This document shows positions 31,765-40,531 of a stretch of DNA of 64,000 nt, piece after piece. A program made the position numbers and the translations under genes. The notes under the pieces were generated by a model that worked only from the letters and a program-made list of their open reading frames with translations, had not been told where the DNA came from and made no database searches. How positions within the stretch are numbered: the first letter of the stretch is position 1; the number at the start of each line of letters is the position of its first letter. The stretch is from NCBI GenBank assembly GCA_937927725.1, contig CALBSE010000062.1, positions 1 to 64,000 on the forward strand, read 5' to 3'. The DNA comes from an uncultured Actinomycetes bacterium (lineage in GTDB: Bacteria > Actinomycetota > Acidimicrobiia > Acidimicrobiales > Acidimicrobilacustridaceae).

Positions 31765-34700
31765 TTGTCTGCTCGTCCGACCGTCCGTGACCGTTATTCG
31801 TTCGCGAATCTTGACGAAGTTCTTGATCTACCCGATTTGATCGCGATTCAACGCGAATCATTCGAGTGGTTCCTTCACACGGGTCTCGCGGAAACCTTCC
31901 GCGACATCAGCCCGATTAAGGACTTCACCGAAACACTTCAGCTCGAACTCGAATTCGATCCTGAAGATGAAGACCTCCGTCCACCGCCCAAGTTCACGGT
32001 GGAGGAGTGCAAAGAGAAGGACATGACCTTCTCGGCACCGATCTTCGTGCGTGCGCGTTTCATGAACGCGTCGACTGGCGAAATCAAAGAACAAACCGTC
32101 TTCATGGGTGACTTCCCGATGATGACCGAAAAGGGCACGTTCGTTATCAACGGCACTGAGCGCGTGGTTGTTTCGCAGCTTGTCCGTTCGCCCGGTGTCA
32201 TCTTCCAGCCTGGTGAGCGTTTCCGTCTTCGTAACTTGCAGAAGCATCAGCTCGTTACCGGAACCATTCACCCCTACCGCGGTGAGTGGATCGAATTCGA
32301 CGTTGAACAAAAGCCAGGCAAGGACGTCACCGCTGGTGCGCGCGTTGCACGCAAGCGTCGTCTTAGCCTCTTCGTACTTCTTCGAGCACTTGGTTACGAC
32401 GAAGAAAACTTCCCGGGCTTCCTCGACCGTTTCGTGCGTCACTTCGATTTCCTCGAAGGTCAGTGGGAAAAGGATCGCGAACTCGCGCCGACACAAGATG
32501 AAGCACTTGTCGAGATCTACAAGCGTGCACGTCCAGGCGAACCGCCGTCAGTGGAATCGGCAAAGGCCTACTTCCGCAACGCGTTTTTCGAGAACCGTCG
32601 TTACGACCTCTCACGCGTTGGTCGCTACAAGCTCAACCGCAAGCTCGGACCAGAACTCGACAAGATCGAGAAACTGTTCAACATCAAGCTTGAGCGTCCT
32701 GAACTCGATCAGTCGGTGCTTACGCCGTCGGAAGTTCTCGCCGCAACCACGTACCTTCTGAACCTCGTGAACGCCGAGCCGGGATACCGACTCGACGATC
32801 AGGACCATTTCGCTAACCGTCGTATTCGTTCCGTTGGCGAACTTATTCAGAACCAGGTCCGTATCGGTCTTTCACGTATGGAACGTGTTGTGCGTGAGCG
32901 CATGACCACCCAAGACGTCGAGGCCATCACGCCGCAGACCCTCATCAACATTCGTCCCGTTGTTGCGTCGATCAAAGAGTTCTTCGGAACTTCGCAGTTG
33001 TCGCAGTTCATGGATCAGGTCAATCCGCTTTCGGGCCTTACCCACCGTCGCCGTCTTTCAGCGCTCGGCCCGGGTGGTCTGTCACGTGAGCGCGCTGGCT
33101 TCGAAGTCCGCGACGTTCACTTCAGTCACTACGGCCGTATGTGCCCGATTGAAACTCCCGAAGGTCCGAACATCGGTCTTATCGGTGCACTCGCAACCTT
33201 CGCTCGCGTCAATGCGTTTGGATTCATCGAGTCGCCGTACCGCAAGGTCGTCAACGGTCGCGTCACCGACGAAATCGTCTACCTCGCAGCCGATGAGGAA
33301 GAGGAATACGTCGTTGCTCAGGCCAACGCGCCGCTCAACCCGGACGGCACGTTCAAGGCCGACCGCGTTCTCGTGCGTCGTTCGCCGCAGGCAGCAACGC
33401 TTGGCGAACTGAAGCTCATGCTCGAACGCGACGTGTTCTTCGGTGCAACCACCGAAATCTCAAACGTCGCCCCTGCTGAAGTTCAGCTCATGGACGTTTC
33501 GCCGAAGCAGATCGTTTCGGTTGCAACCGCACTAATTCCTTTCCTCGAGCACGACGATGCAAACCGTGCGCTCATGGGCGCCAACATGCAGCGTCAGGCT
33601 GTTCCGTTGCTTCGTGCCGAAGCTCCGTACATCGGTACCGGCATCGAATCACGCGCTGCTCGCGATGCTGCCGACATGATCCTCGCCGAGGAAGACGGCA
33701 CCATCACCGAGGTGGATGGCAACGCCATCACTGTTCAATACAAGAACAAGGGTCGTGTTGTTTACCGTCTCCTCAAGTTCGAACGTTCGAATCAGGACAC
33801 CTGCATCAACCAGAAGCCCATCGTTGCGCAGGGGCAGGCCATCAAAAAGGGCGACATCCTCGCTCACGGCCCGTCCACCGATAACGGTGAACTCGCACTC
33901 GGAAAGAACCTCGTCGTGGCCTTCATGCCATGGGAGGGCTACAACTTCGAGGACGCCATCATCCTCTCTGAGCGTCTTGTAAAGGACGACGTTCTTACGT
34001 CGATCCACATCAAGGAGCACGAGATCGACGCTCGTGACACCAAGCTTGGTCCGGAAGAAATCACCCGAGACATTCCGAACCTTTCCGACGAAATTCTCGC
34101 CGACCTCGACGAGCGCGGCATCATCCGCGTGGGTGCCGAGGTTTCCGCTGGTGATGTTCTTGTCGGCAAGGTCACCCCGAAGGGTGAAACGGAACTCACG
34201 CCGGAAGAGCGTCTCCTTCGTGCGATCTTTGGTGAGAAGGCTCGCGAAGTTCGCGACACCTCGCTCAAGGTGCCGCATGGCGAAAAGGGCAAGGTCATCG
34301 ACGTCAAGGTGTTCAGCCGCGACGACGGTCACGAACTTCCCCCCGGCGTGAACCAACTTGTTCGTGTCTATGTCGCACAGAAGCGAAAGATCAGCGTGGG
34401 CGACAAGCTCGCTGGTCGTCACGGCAACAAGGGTGTTATCTCTCGAATCCTTCCGATCGAAGATATGCCGTTCATGGCCGATGGCACCACGGTCGACATC
34501 ATCCTCAACCCGCTTGGTGTTCCTTCCCGTATGAACGTCGGCCAGGTTCTTGAAGCGCATCTCGGTTACGCCGCTCGTTACGGCTGGACCGTCGACGGTG
34601 AAACCGTTGGCCAAGAGCCCATCCGCGGCACCGAGAAGAAGACCCGTCCGGTTACTCCGCCTTCAACGCTCATCGCAACGCCCGTCTTCGACGGCGCTCA

Positions 34701-35358
34701 CTGGGACGAACTCGAAGGTGCGGGCAAGCACCCGACCATCAAGAAGATCTTCCAGAACTTGCAGCCTGAAGCAACCGATGGTCGTTACGGCGACAACGGC
34801 CGCATGATGCAAGACGACGGAAAGATCACGCTCTACAACGGCCGCACCGGCGAGAAGTACGACAACCCGATCACTGTCGGCGTCGTCTACATCCTCAAGC
34901 TTGCGCATTTGGTTGACGACAAGATCCACGCTCGTTCAACCGGTCCGTACTCCATGATCACCCAGCAGCCGCTGGGCGGTAAGGCGCAGTTCGGTGGCCA
35001 GCGATTCGGTGAAATGGAGGTGTGGGCACTCGAGGCGTACGGCGCTGCGTACTGCCTGCAGGAACTCCTCACCATCAAGTCCGATGACGTTCTTGGCCGC
35101 GTGAAGGTCTACGAAGCCATCGTCAAGGGCGAGAACATTCCCGAGCCGGGCATCCCCGAGAGCTTCAAGGTTCTCATCAAGGAAATGCAGGCGCTTTGTC
35201 TCAACGTCGAGGTGCTCAACACCTCAGGCGCCGAGATCGAAATGCGTGAGCTCGACGAAGACATCTTCCGTACCGCCGAAGAACTTGGCATCGATCTTTC
35301 ACGTCCGGAACGCGGCAGTGATGAAGAAGATGCCCGCCGCCAGGCAGAGAGGGGCTGA
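31765..35358 (+). CDS. rpoB: DNA-directed RNA polymerase subunit beta
   Basis: 1197 residues. The start is TTG 31765, with GAGGAG 6 bases upstream; SARPTVRDRYSFANLDEVL follows. Core motifs: GGLSRERAGFEVRDVHFSHY, PIETPEGPNIGLIGAL, and GDKLAGRHGNKGVIS. The rifampicin-binding cluster is conserved (Asp, His and Ser at E. coli positions 516, 526 and 531), except that Val419 (codon 33019-33021) stands at the E. coli 518 Asn position. It forms the core enzyme with beta' and alpha. rpoC follows after 4 bases. Confidence 0.98.
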   Translation: MSARPTVRDRYSFANLDEVLDLPDLIAIQRESFEWFLHTGLAETFRDISPIKDFTETLQLELEFDPEDEDLRPPPKFTVEECKEKDMTFSAPIFVRARFMNASTGEIKEQTVFMGDFPMMTEKGTFVINGTERVVVSQLVRSPGVIFQPGERFRLRNLQKHQLVTGTIHPYRGEWIEFDVEQKPGKDVTAGARVARKRRLSLFVLLRALGYDEENFPGFLDRFVRHFDFLEGQWEKDRELAPTQDEALVEIYKRARPGEPPSVESAKAYFRNAFFENRRYDLSRVGRYKLNRKLGPELDKIEKLFNIKLERPELDQSVLTPSEVLAATTYLLNLVNAEPGYRLDDQDHFANRRIRSVGELIQNQVRIGLSRMERVVRERMTTQDVEAITPQTLINIRPVVASIKEFFGTSQLSQFMDQVNPLSGLTHRRRLSALGPGGLSRERAGFEVRDVHFSHYGRMCPIETPEGPNIGLIGALATFARVNAFGFIESPYRKVVNGRVTDEIVYLAADEEEEYVVAQANAPLNPDGTFKADRVLVRRSPQAATLGELKLMLERDVFFGATTEISNVAPAEVQLMDVSPKQIVSVATALIPFLEHDDANRALMGANMQRQAVPLLRAEAPYIGTGIESRAARDAADMILAEEDGTITEVDGNAITVQYKNKGRVVYRLLKFERSNQDTCINQKPIVAQGQAIKKGDILAHGPSTDNGELALGKNLVVAFMPWEGYNFEDAIILSERLVKDDVLTSIHIKEHEIDARDTKLGPEEITRDIPNLSDEILADLDERGIIRVGAEVSAGDVLVGKVTPKGETELTPEERLLRAIFGEKAREVRDTSLKVPHGEKGKVIDVKVFSRDDGHELPPGVNQLVRVYVAQKRKISVGDKLAGRHGNKGVISRILPIEDMPFMADGTTVDIILNPLGVPSRMNVGQVLEAHLGYAARYGWTVDGETVGQEPIRGTEKKTRPVTPPSTLIATPVFDGAHWDELEGAGKHPTIKKIFQNLQPEATDGRYGDNGRMMQDDGKITLYNGRTGEKYDNPITVGVVYILKLAHLVDDKIHARSTGPYSMITQQPLGGKAQFGGQRFGEMEVWALEAYGAAYCLQELLTIKSDDVLGRVKVYEAIVKGENIPEPGIPESFKVLIKEMQALCLNVEVLNTSGAEIEMRELDEDIFRTAEELGIDLSRPERGSDEEDARRQAERG

Positions 35359-35362
35359 AGTC

Positions 35363-38300
35363 ATGGCAATGCTTGACGTCAACACTTTTGATCAACTTCG
35401 TATCGGACTTGCCACCGCGGATTCCATCCGCACGTGGTCGAACGGCGAAGTCAAGAAGCCAGAAACAATCAACTACCGCACGCTCAAGCCCGAAAAGGAC
35501 GGCTTGTTCTGCGAAAAGATTTTCGGTCCGCAAAAGGACTGGGAGTGCTACTGCGGTAAGTACAAGCGTGTCCGATTCAAGGGCATCATCTGTGAACGCT
35601 GCGGCGTTGAAGTCACCCGCTCGAAGGTTCGCCGCGAGCGCATGGGTCACATCGAACTCGCTGCACCCGTCGTTCACATTTGGTACCTCCGCGGCACTCG
35701 TTCATGGCTCGCGTACCTCCTTATGGGCACCGAAGCTCGTGAAGAGATCAAGGCAAAGCAACTCGAGAAGGTCATTTACTTCGCCGCCAACCTTGTTACG
35801 TGGGTTGACGATGAGCGTCGTCACGCCGACCTCGAATCGCTTGAGCAAGACATGCTCGCCGAGAAGGACCTCATCGAAAAGGACCTTCGTCTCGAACTCG
35901 ATCGTCGCCACAAGGATCTCGAGGATGAGGTCAAGGGTCTTGAAAAGGAAGGCGCAAAAGACGCCGACATCAAGGCTCGTCAGCGCGCTGCCGACAAGGA
36001 CCTTCAGTCCATTCGCGAGCGTTACGACATGGAGCGCGATCTCGTTGAGCGCGCGTTCGACGAATTCAAGTCACTCTTTGCTCGCAAGATCATCGAAGAC
36101 GAAATGCTCTGGCGTGAACTCGAAGATCGCTACGGCGAGTACTTCGAGGGCGGCATGGGTGCTGAAGCCATCGCCAACCTGATCGAGCGCATCGATCTTG
36201 ACGGCGACGAAATCCGTTTGCGTGAGCAGATCGATCCGGCCGAAGGCCAGAAGCCGCTTTCCGCGCAGCGGAAGCAGAAGGCCATCAAGCGCCTCAAGAT
36301 CGTTACGGCCTTCAACCGTCGTGACGAAAATGGACGTCGCATCAACGACCCGCGCGCAATGATCCTCGACGTCGTCCCGGTGATCCCGCCGGAGCTTCGC
36401 CCGATGGTGCAGCTCGACGGTGGCCGCTTCGCGACCTCTGATCTCAACGATCTCTACCGTCGCGTCATCAACCGCAATAACCGTTTGAAGCGTCTTCTTG
36501 ATCTTGGTGCTCCCGAGATCATCGTGAACAACGAAAAGCGCATGCTTCAAGAAGCCGTCGACGCGTTGTTCGACAACGGTCGTCGTGGTCGTCCGGTTAC
36601 CGGTCCTGGTAACCGTCCGCTCAAGTCGCTTTCCGACATGCTCAAGGGCAAGCAGGGTCGCTTCCGCCAGAACCTTCTCGGTAAGCGCGTCGACTACTCC
36701 GGCCGTTCGGTCATCGTGGTTGGCCCGACCCTCAAACTGCATCAGTGCGGTTTGCCGAAGCTCATGGCGCTCGAACTGTTCAAGCCGTTCGTCATGAAGA
36801 AGCTTGTCGATGCCGAACTTGCGCAGAACATCAAGTCGGCAAAGCGCATGGTCGAACGTCGTCGCCCTCAGGTGTGGGACGTGCTCGAAGATGTCATCAA
36901 GGAACACCCGGTCATGCTGAACCGTGCACCCACGTTGCATCGTCTTGGCATCCAGGCGTTCGAGCCAGTGCTTGTTGAAGGCAAGGCCATTCAGATTCAC
37001 CCGCTTGTTTGCGCAGCGTTCAATGCTGACTTCGACGGCGATCAGATGGCTGTCCACCTTCCGCTGTCAGCAGAAGCACAGGCCGAGGCCCGCGTGCTCA
37101 TGCTTTCCGCGAACAACATCCTTTCGCCGGCCGATGGTCGTCCGCTTGTCACCCCGACACAGGACATGATCATTGGTGCGTACTACCTGACGGAAGAAGT
37201 CAACGGTGGTTCGGGCGAAGGCCGCGTGTTCCGCAATCTCGACGAGATCGAGCGTGCCTACGAAGCAGGCGACATCGATCTGCATTCGTTGATCCAGTAT
37301 CGCCACCCAGATCACATCGTTGGTGAAGAGGCTGGTCGCAAGACCTATCGCACCACGACCGCTGGTCGAATCTTCTTCAATACCGCGTTGCCGAAGGGCT
37401 TTGAATTCCAAAACGCGCGTATCGACAAGAAGGCAATGGGTCGCATCGTCGACGAGCTTGCACACAACTACGACAAGGCAGATGTGGCCGGAAGTCTCGA
37501 CCGCATCAAGGACCTTTGCTACCGCTACGCGACCAAGTCCGGTCTCACCATCTCGATCGAGGACGTCAAGACTCCTGCGGTCAAGAAGGAAATTCTGGAT
37601 CGTCACGAGAAGGAAGCAGAAAAGGTCGAGACCCAGTTCCGTCGCGGCATCATCACCGATGGTGAGCGTCGTCAGAAGGAAGTTGAGATCTGGACCACAG
37701 CAACCGACGAAGTTCGTGTTGCGATGGAAGCCAGCCTCAAGGAAGACAAGTTCAACCCGATCGACATGATGGTCGGTTCGGGTGCACGCGGAAACATGAT
37801 GCAGGTTCGCCAGATCGCCGGTATGCGCGGTCTTGTGGCCAACCCTCGCGGCGACATGATTCCTCGTCCGATCAAGTCGAACTTCCGTGAAGGCCTCACG
37901 ATGCTTGAGTACTTCATCTCGACTCCTGGTGCTCGTAAGGGTCTTGTCGATACCGCTCTGCGTACCGCCGACTCTGGTTACCTCACCCGTCGACTCGTCG
38001 ACGTTGCGCAGGAACTCATCATCAACGATGAAGATCCCTTCGCTTCTGGTGGCCCGGTCCGTGGTATCTGGATCGAAGACATCGAAGCTGACCGTCCCGG
38101 CAAGCGTGCGTGGCTCGAGACCCGTCTCTTCAGTCGCACACTCGCCGATGACGTCACGCTTTCCGACGGCACGGTCCTTGCAAAGGGAACCGTCCTCGGT
38201 GACGACGAAGTTGCACTTCTTCGTGACGATCCGCAGGTCAACCGAGTTCGTGTGCTCTCACCGCTCACCGATGATTCCGATCTCGGTGTATCGGCCGCGT

Positions 38301-39460
38301 GTTACGGACTTTCGCTTGCAACCGGCAAGCTCATCGAAGTCGGCGAGGCCGTTGGTGTTATCGCTGCTCAGTCGATCGGCGAGCCCGGCACCCAGCTCAC
38401 CATGCGTACCTTCCACACCGGTGGTGTTGCTGGTACCGACCTCGCCGGCGGTCTGCCTCGCGTTGTCGAGTTGTTCGAAGCTCGTAGCCCGAAGGGCAAG
38501 GCGACGCTCTCGCGTATCACTGGTGTTGTTCGTATCGGTGAAGACGAAGGCAAGGGTCGTGTCATCACGGTTGTTGCTGACGATGGCACCGAAGAGGCGT
38601 ACATCGTTTCGGGTCTTGCTCGTCTCGAAGTCACCGACGGACAAGAAATCGCCGCAGGCGATCCCATCGTCGATGGTCCCCGCGATCCCAAGGAACTCAT
38701 CGAGATCAAGGGCGTGCAGGAAACACAGCAGTACCTCGTTACCGAGGTGCAGAAGGTGTACCGCGATCAGGGTGTGCCGATTCACGACAAGCACATCGAA
38801 CTCATCGTTCGTCAGATGACGCGCAAGATCACAGTGCAGGAAGCCGGCGATTCCGATTTCCTTCCTGGCGAGCGCGTCGACTCCAAGGTGTACCGCGATG
38901 CCAGCCGTGCACTCGTGATGGAAGGCAAGCAGCCCGCCGAGGGTCGCCCCGAAATCATGGGTATCACCAAGGCCTCGCTTGCTACCGATTCGTGGCTGTC
39001 GGCAGCCTCCTTCCAGGAGACCACCCGAGTGCTCACCGAAGCCGCCATCGAGTCCCGTTCGGACTCGCTGCTCGGCCTCAAGGAGAACATCATCATCGGC
39101 AAGCTCATCCCTGCCGGTACCGGCATGGCGAAGTACCGCGATATTTCCACTGCGGCACCCGAGTACCAGCCGATGGAGTTCTGGTCATCTGGTGACGACG
39201 ACGAGGCCGGCGATCTTGCCGATCTTCTCGCCAACCGCATGGCGGGCGATGTCATCACGCCGGCTCCGGTCGACCTCGATGAAATGGCCGCGATGGCCGA
39301 TGCAGCAGCCGAAGCAGCGATGGCCGCCGAGATGGTTGCCGGTGCTGGCGATCTTGCCGAAGCAGGCGAGGAGCTTCCCGACGCTCAGGTCATCGAACTC
39401 CCAGTGGCCGATGCCTCTGAAAACACTGAAGAAAGCGGCTCTTCCGAAGAGTCTCTGTAG
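35363..39460 (+). CDS. rpoC: DNA-directed RNA polymerase subunit beta'
   Basis: 1365 residues from ATG 35363. Zinc site 1 is intact (CYCGKY and CERCGVEV, about 62-80). A coiled-coil insertion at about 135-240 resembles the mycobacterial beta' insertion. The catalytic NADFDGDQMAVH lies near 553. Zinc site 2, normally C...C-x6-C-x2-C before 'YGR..ATG', is lost: the segment near 960-980 reads SPLTDDSDLGVSAACYG, with only one cysteine left. The trigger loop and the SLATDSWLSAASFQETTRVL region are normal. An acidic Ala/Glu-rich tail ends the protein. Confidence 0.98.
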   Translation: MAMLDVNTFDQLRIGLATADSIRTWSNGEVKKPETINYRTLKPEKDGLFCEKIFGPQKDWECYCGKYKRVRFKGIICERCGVEVTRSKVRRERMGHIELAAPVVHIWYLRGTRSWLAYLLMGTEAREEIKAKQLEKVIYFAANLVTWVDDERRHADLESLEQDMLAEKDLIEKDLRLELDRRHKDLEDEVKGLEKEGAKDADIKARQRAADKDLQSIRERYDMERDLVERAFDEFKSLFARKIIEDEMLWRELEDRYGEYFEGGMGAEAIANLIERIDLDGDEIRLREQIDPAEGQKPLSAQRKQKAIKRLKIVTAFNRRDENGRRINDPRAMILDVVPVIPPELRPMVQLDGGRFATSDLNDLYRRVINRNNRLKRLLDLGAPEIIVNNEKRMLQEAVDALFDNGRRGRPVTGPGNRPLKSLSDMLKGKQGRFRQNLLGKRVDYSGRSVIVVGPTLKLHQCGLPKLMALELFKPFVMKKLVDAELAQNIKSAKRMVERRRPQVWDVLEDVIKEHPVMLNRAPTLHRLGIQAFEPVLVEGKAIQIHPLVCAAFNADFDGDQMAVHLPLSAEAQAEARVLMLSANNILSPADGRPLVTPTQDMIIGAYYLTEEVNGGSGEGRVFRNLDEIERAYEAGDIDLHSLIQYRHPDHIVGEEAGRKTYRTTTAGRIFFNTALPKGFEFQNARIDKKAMGRIVDELAHNYDKADVAGSLDRIKDLCYRYATKSGLTISIEDVKTPAVKKEILDRHEKEAEKVETQFRRGIITDGERRQKEVEIWTTATDEVRVAMEASLKEDKFNPIDMMVGSGARGNMMQVRQIAGMRGLVANPRGDMIPRPIKSNFREGLTMLEYFISTPGARKGLVDTALRTADSGYLTRRLVDVAQELIINDEDPFASGGPVRGIWIEDIEADRPGKRAWLETRLFSRTLADDVTLSDGTVLAKGTVLGDDEVALLRDDPQVNRVRVLSPLTDDSDLGVSAACYGLSLATGKLIEVGEAVGVIAAQSIGEPGTQLTMRTFHTGGVAGTDLAGGLPRVVELFEARSPKGKATLSRITGVVRIGEDEGKGRVITVVADDGTEEAYIVSGLARLEVTDGQEIAAGDPIVDGPRDPKELIEIKGVQETQQYLVTEVQKVYRDQGVPIHDKHIELIVRQMTRKITVQEAGDSDFLPGERVDSKVYRDASRALVMEGKQPAEGRPEIMGITKASLATDSWLSAASFQETTRVLTEAAIESRSDSLLGLKENIIIGKLIPAGTGMAKYRDISTAAPEYQPMEFWSSGDDDEAGDLADLLANRMAGDVITPAPVDLDEMAAMADAAAEAAMAAEMVAGAGDLAEAGEELPDAQVIELPVADASENTEESGSSEESL

Positions 39461-39470
39461 TCCCGGTTTC

Positions 39471-39502
39471 GGGGGGGTTTGCCCAGAACGGGCTGCCCCC
39501 CC
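39471..39502 (+). terminator. strong hairpin after rpoC
   Basis: GGGGGGG (39471-39477) pairs with CCCCCCC (39496-39502), with an inner GCCC/GGGC stem. It begins 10 bases after the rpoC stop. No T-run follows, so it may act as a Rho-assisted terminator or processing site. A weak promoter candidate for the str operon, TTGCCC-18-TAACCT (39479-39508), overlaps it. Confidence 0.5.
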
Positions 39503-39564
39503 TAACCTTGCCCTCCGCTTCGGGGCCGGTCCCCGTAGCGATATGAACGCCAGAAAGGTTCGTT

Positions 39565-39936
39565 GTGCCCACCATTCAGCAGTTGGTCCGTAAGGGCCGC
39601 CAGTCGAAGCCCGCGAAGGGCAAGACCCCGGCCCTCAAGGGCGCTCCGCAGCGACGGGGCGTGTGCACGCGCGTCTACACGACCACGCCGAAGAAGCCGA
39701 ACTCCGCACTCCGCAAGGTTGCTCGTGTTCGTCTGTCTTCCGGCATGGAAGTCACTGCGTACATCCCCGGTGAAGGACACAACCTCCAAGAGCACAGCAT
39801 CGTGCTTGTGCGCGGTGGTCGTGTGAAGGATCTTCCGGGTGTGCGCTACAAGATCATCCGCGGCACCCTCGACACCTCGGGTGTGCGCGATCGCAAGCAG
39901 GCCCGCAGCCGTTACGGCGCCAAGAAGGAAAGCTGA
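39565..39936 (+). CDS. rpsL: 30S ribosomal protein S12
   Basis: 123 residues from GTG 39565 (AAAGG 6 bases upstream). PTIQQLVRKGRQ and the streptomycin-related loops KKPNSALRKVARVRL and GRVKDLPGVRYK are wild-type in form, with lysines at both classical resistance positions. S12 monitors codon-anticodon pairing in the decoding centre. First gene of the str operon. Confidence 0.99.
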   Translation: MPTIQQLVRKGRQSKPAKGKTPALKGAPQRRGVCTRVYTTTPKKPNSALRKVARVRLSSGMEVTAYIPGEGHNLQEHSIVLVRGGRVKDLPGVRYKIIRGTLDTSGVRDRKQARSRYGAKKES

Positions 39937-39937
39937 T

Positions 39938-40408
39938 ATGCCTCGTAAGGGTCCCGCACCCCGCCGTGAACTGATGCCCGATCCGATCTACCGATCGGTT
40001 GTCGTTACTCAGCTTGTTAACAAGGTTTTGCAGCGCGGCAAGCGCTCGACCGCCGAGCGCATCGTTTACGAAGCGCTCACCATGATCGAAGCCAAGACCG
40101 GCACCGAGCCGATTGCAACGCTGAAGCGTGCAGTCGACAACGTCAAGCCGCAGCTTGAGGTTCGCAGCCGTCGTGTTGGTGGCGCCACCTACCAGGTTCC
40201 CGTCGAGGTTCGTCCCCGTCGCGCCAACACTCTCGCCATCCGTTGGATCGTGGGTTACTCACGCCAGCGCCGTGAGCGCACGATGGCAGAGCGTCTTGCA
40301 AACGAACTTATGGATGCCGCCAACGGTGTTGGTGCATCGATCAAGCGTCGCGAAGATCTCTACAAGATGGCCGAATCCAACAAGGCGTTTGCTCACTACC
40401 GCTGGTAG
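39938..40408 (+). CDS. rpsG: 30S ribosomal protein S7
   Basis: 156 residues from ATG 39938, one base after the rpsL stop. MPRKGPAPRRELMPDPIYRS and the C-terminal NKAFAHYRW are typical. S7 organises the 3' head of the 30S subunit and represses the str operon in E. coli. The frame extends upstream inside rpsL without similarity. Confidence 0.99.
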   Translation: MPRKGPAPRRELMPDPIYRSVVVTQLVNKVLQRGKRSTAERIVYEALTMIEAKTGTEPIATLKRAVDNVKPQLEVRSRRVGGATYQVPVEVRPRRANTLAIRWIVGYSRQRRERTMAERLANELMDAANGVGASIKRREDLYKMAESNKAFAHYRW

Positions 40409-40430
40409 TAGCCACGTTGGTTCGTACCGA

Positions 40431-40451
40431 CGCCCCGCCTTGTGCGGGGCG
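40431..40451 (+). other. hairpin between rpsG and fusA
   Basis: CGCCCCGC-CTTGT-GCGGGGCG forms a perfect 8-bp stem in the 123-base rpsG-fusA gap. No T-run follows. In E. coli the S7 repressor site lies between rpsL and rpsG, so this one has no obvious counterpart; it might tune fusA/tuf expression or processing. Confidence 0.4.
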
Positions 40452-40531
40452 CCGTCGCGAAACAAGCAGTTCCCCCCACTTCGTTCCTTCACAACTTCCC
40501 CTGACCGCCAGTCACACGACAGGACCTGACG

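Noticed and set aside
31469..31790. Small open frames in the rplL-rpoB gap
   Set aside because: They have no SD, odd composition, and cover a terminator and a promoter; the gap is better read as regulatory.
39471..39502. G7/C7 block as an assembly homopolymer error
   Set aside because: The runs pair neatly as a hairpin directly after rpoC and do not disturb any reading frame, so a real structural element is the simpler reading.
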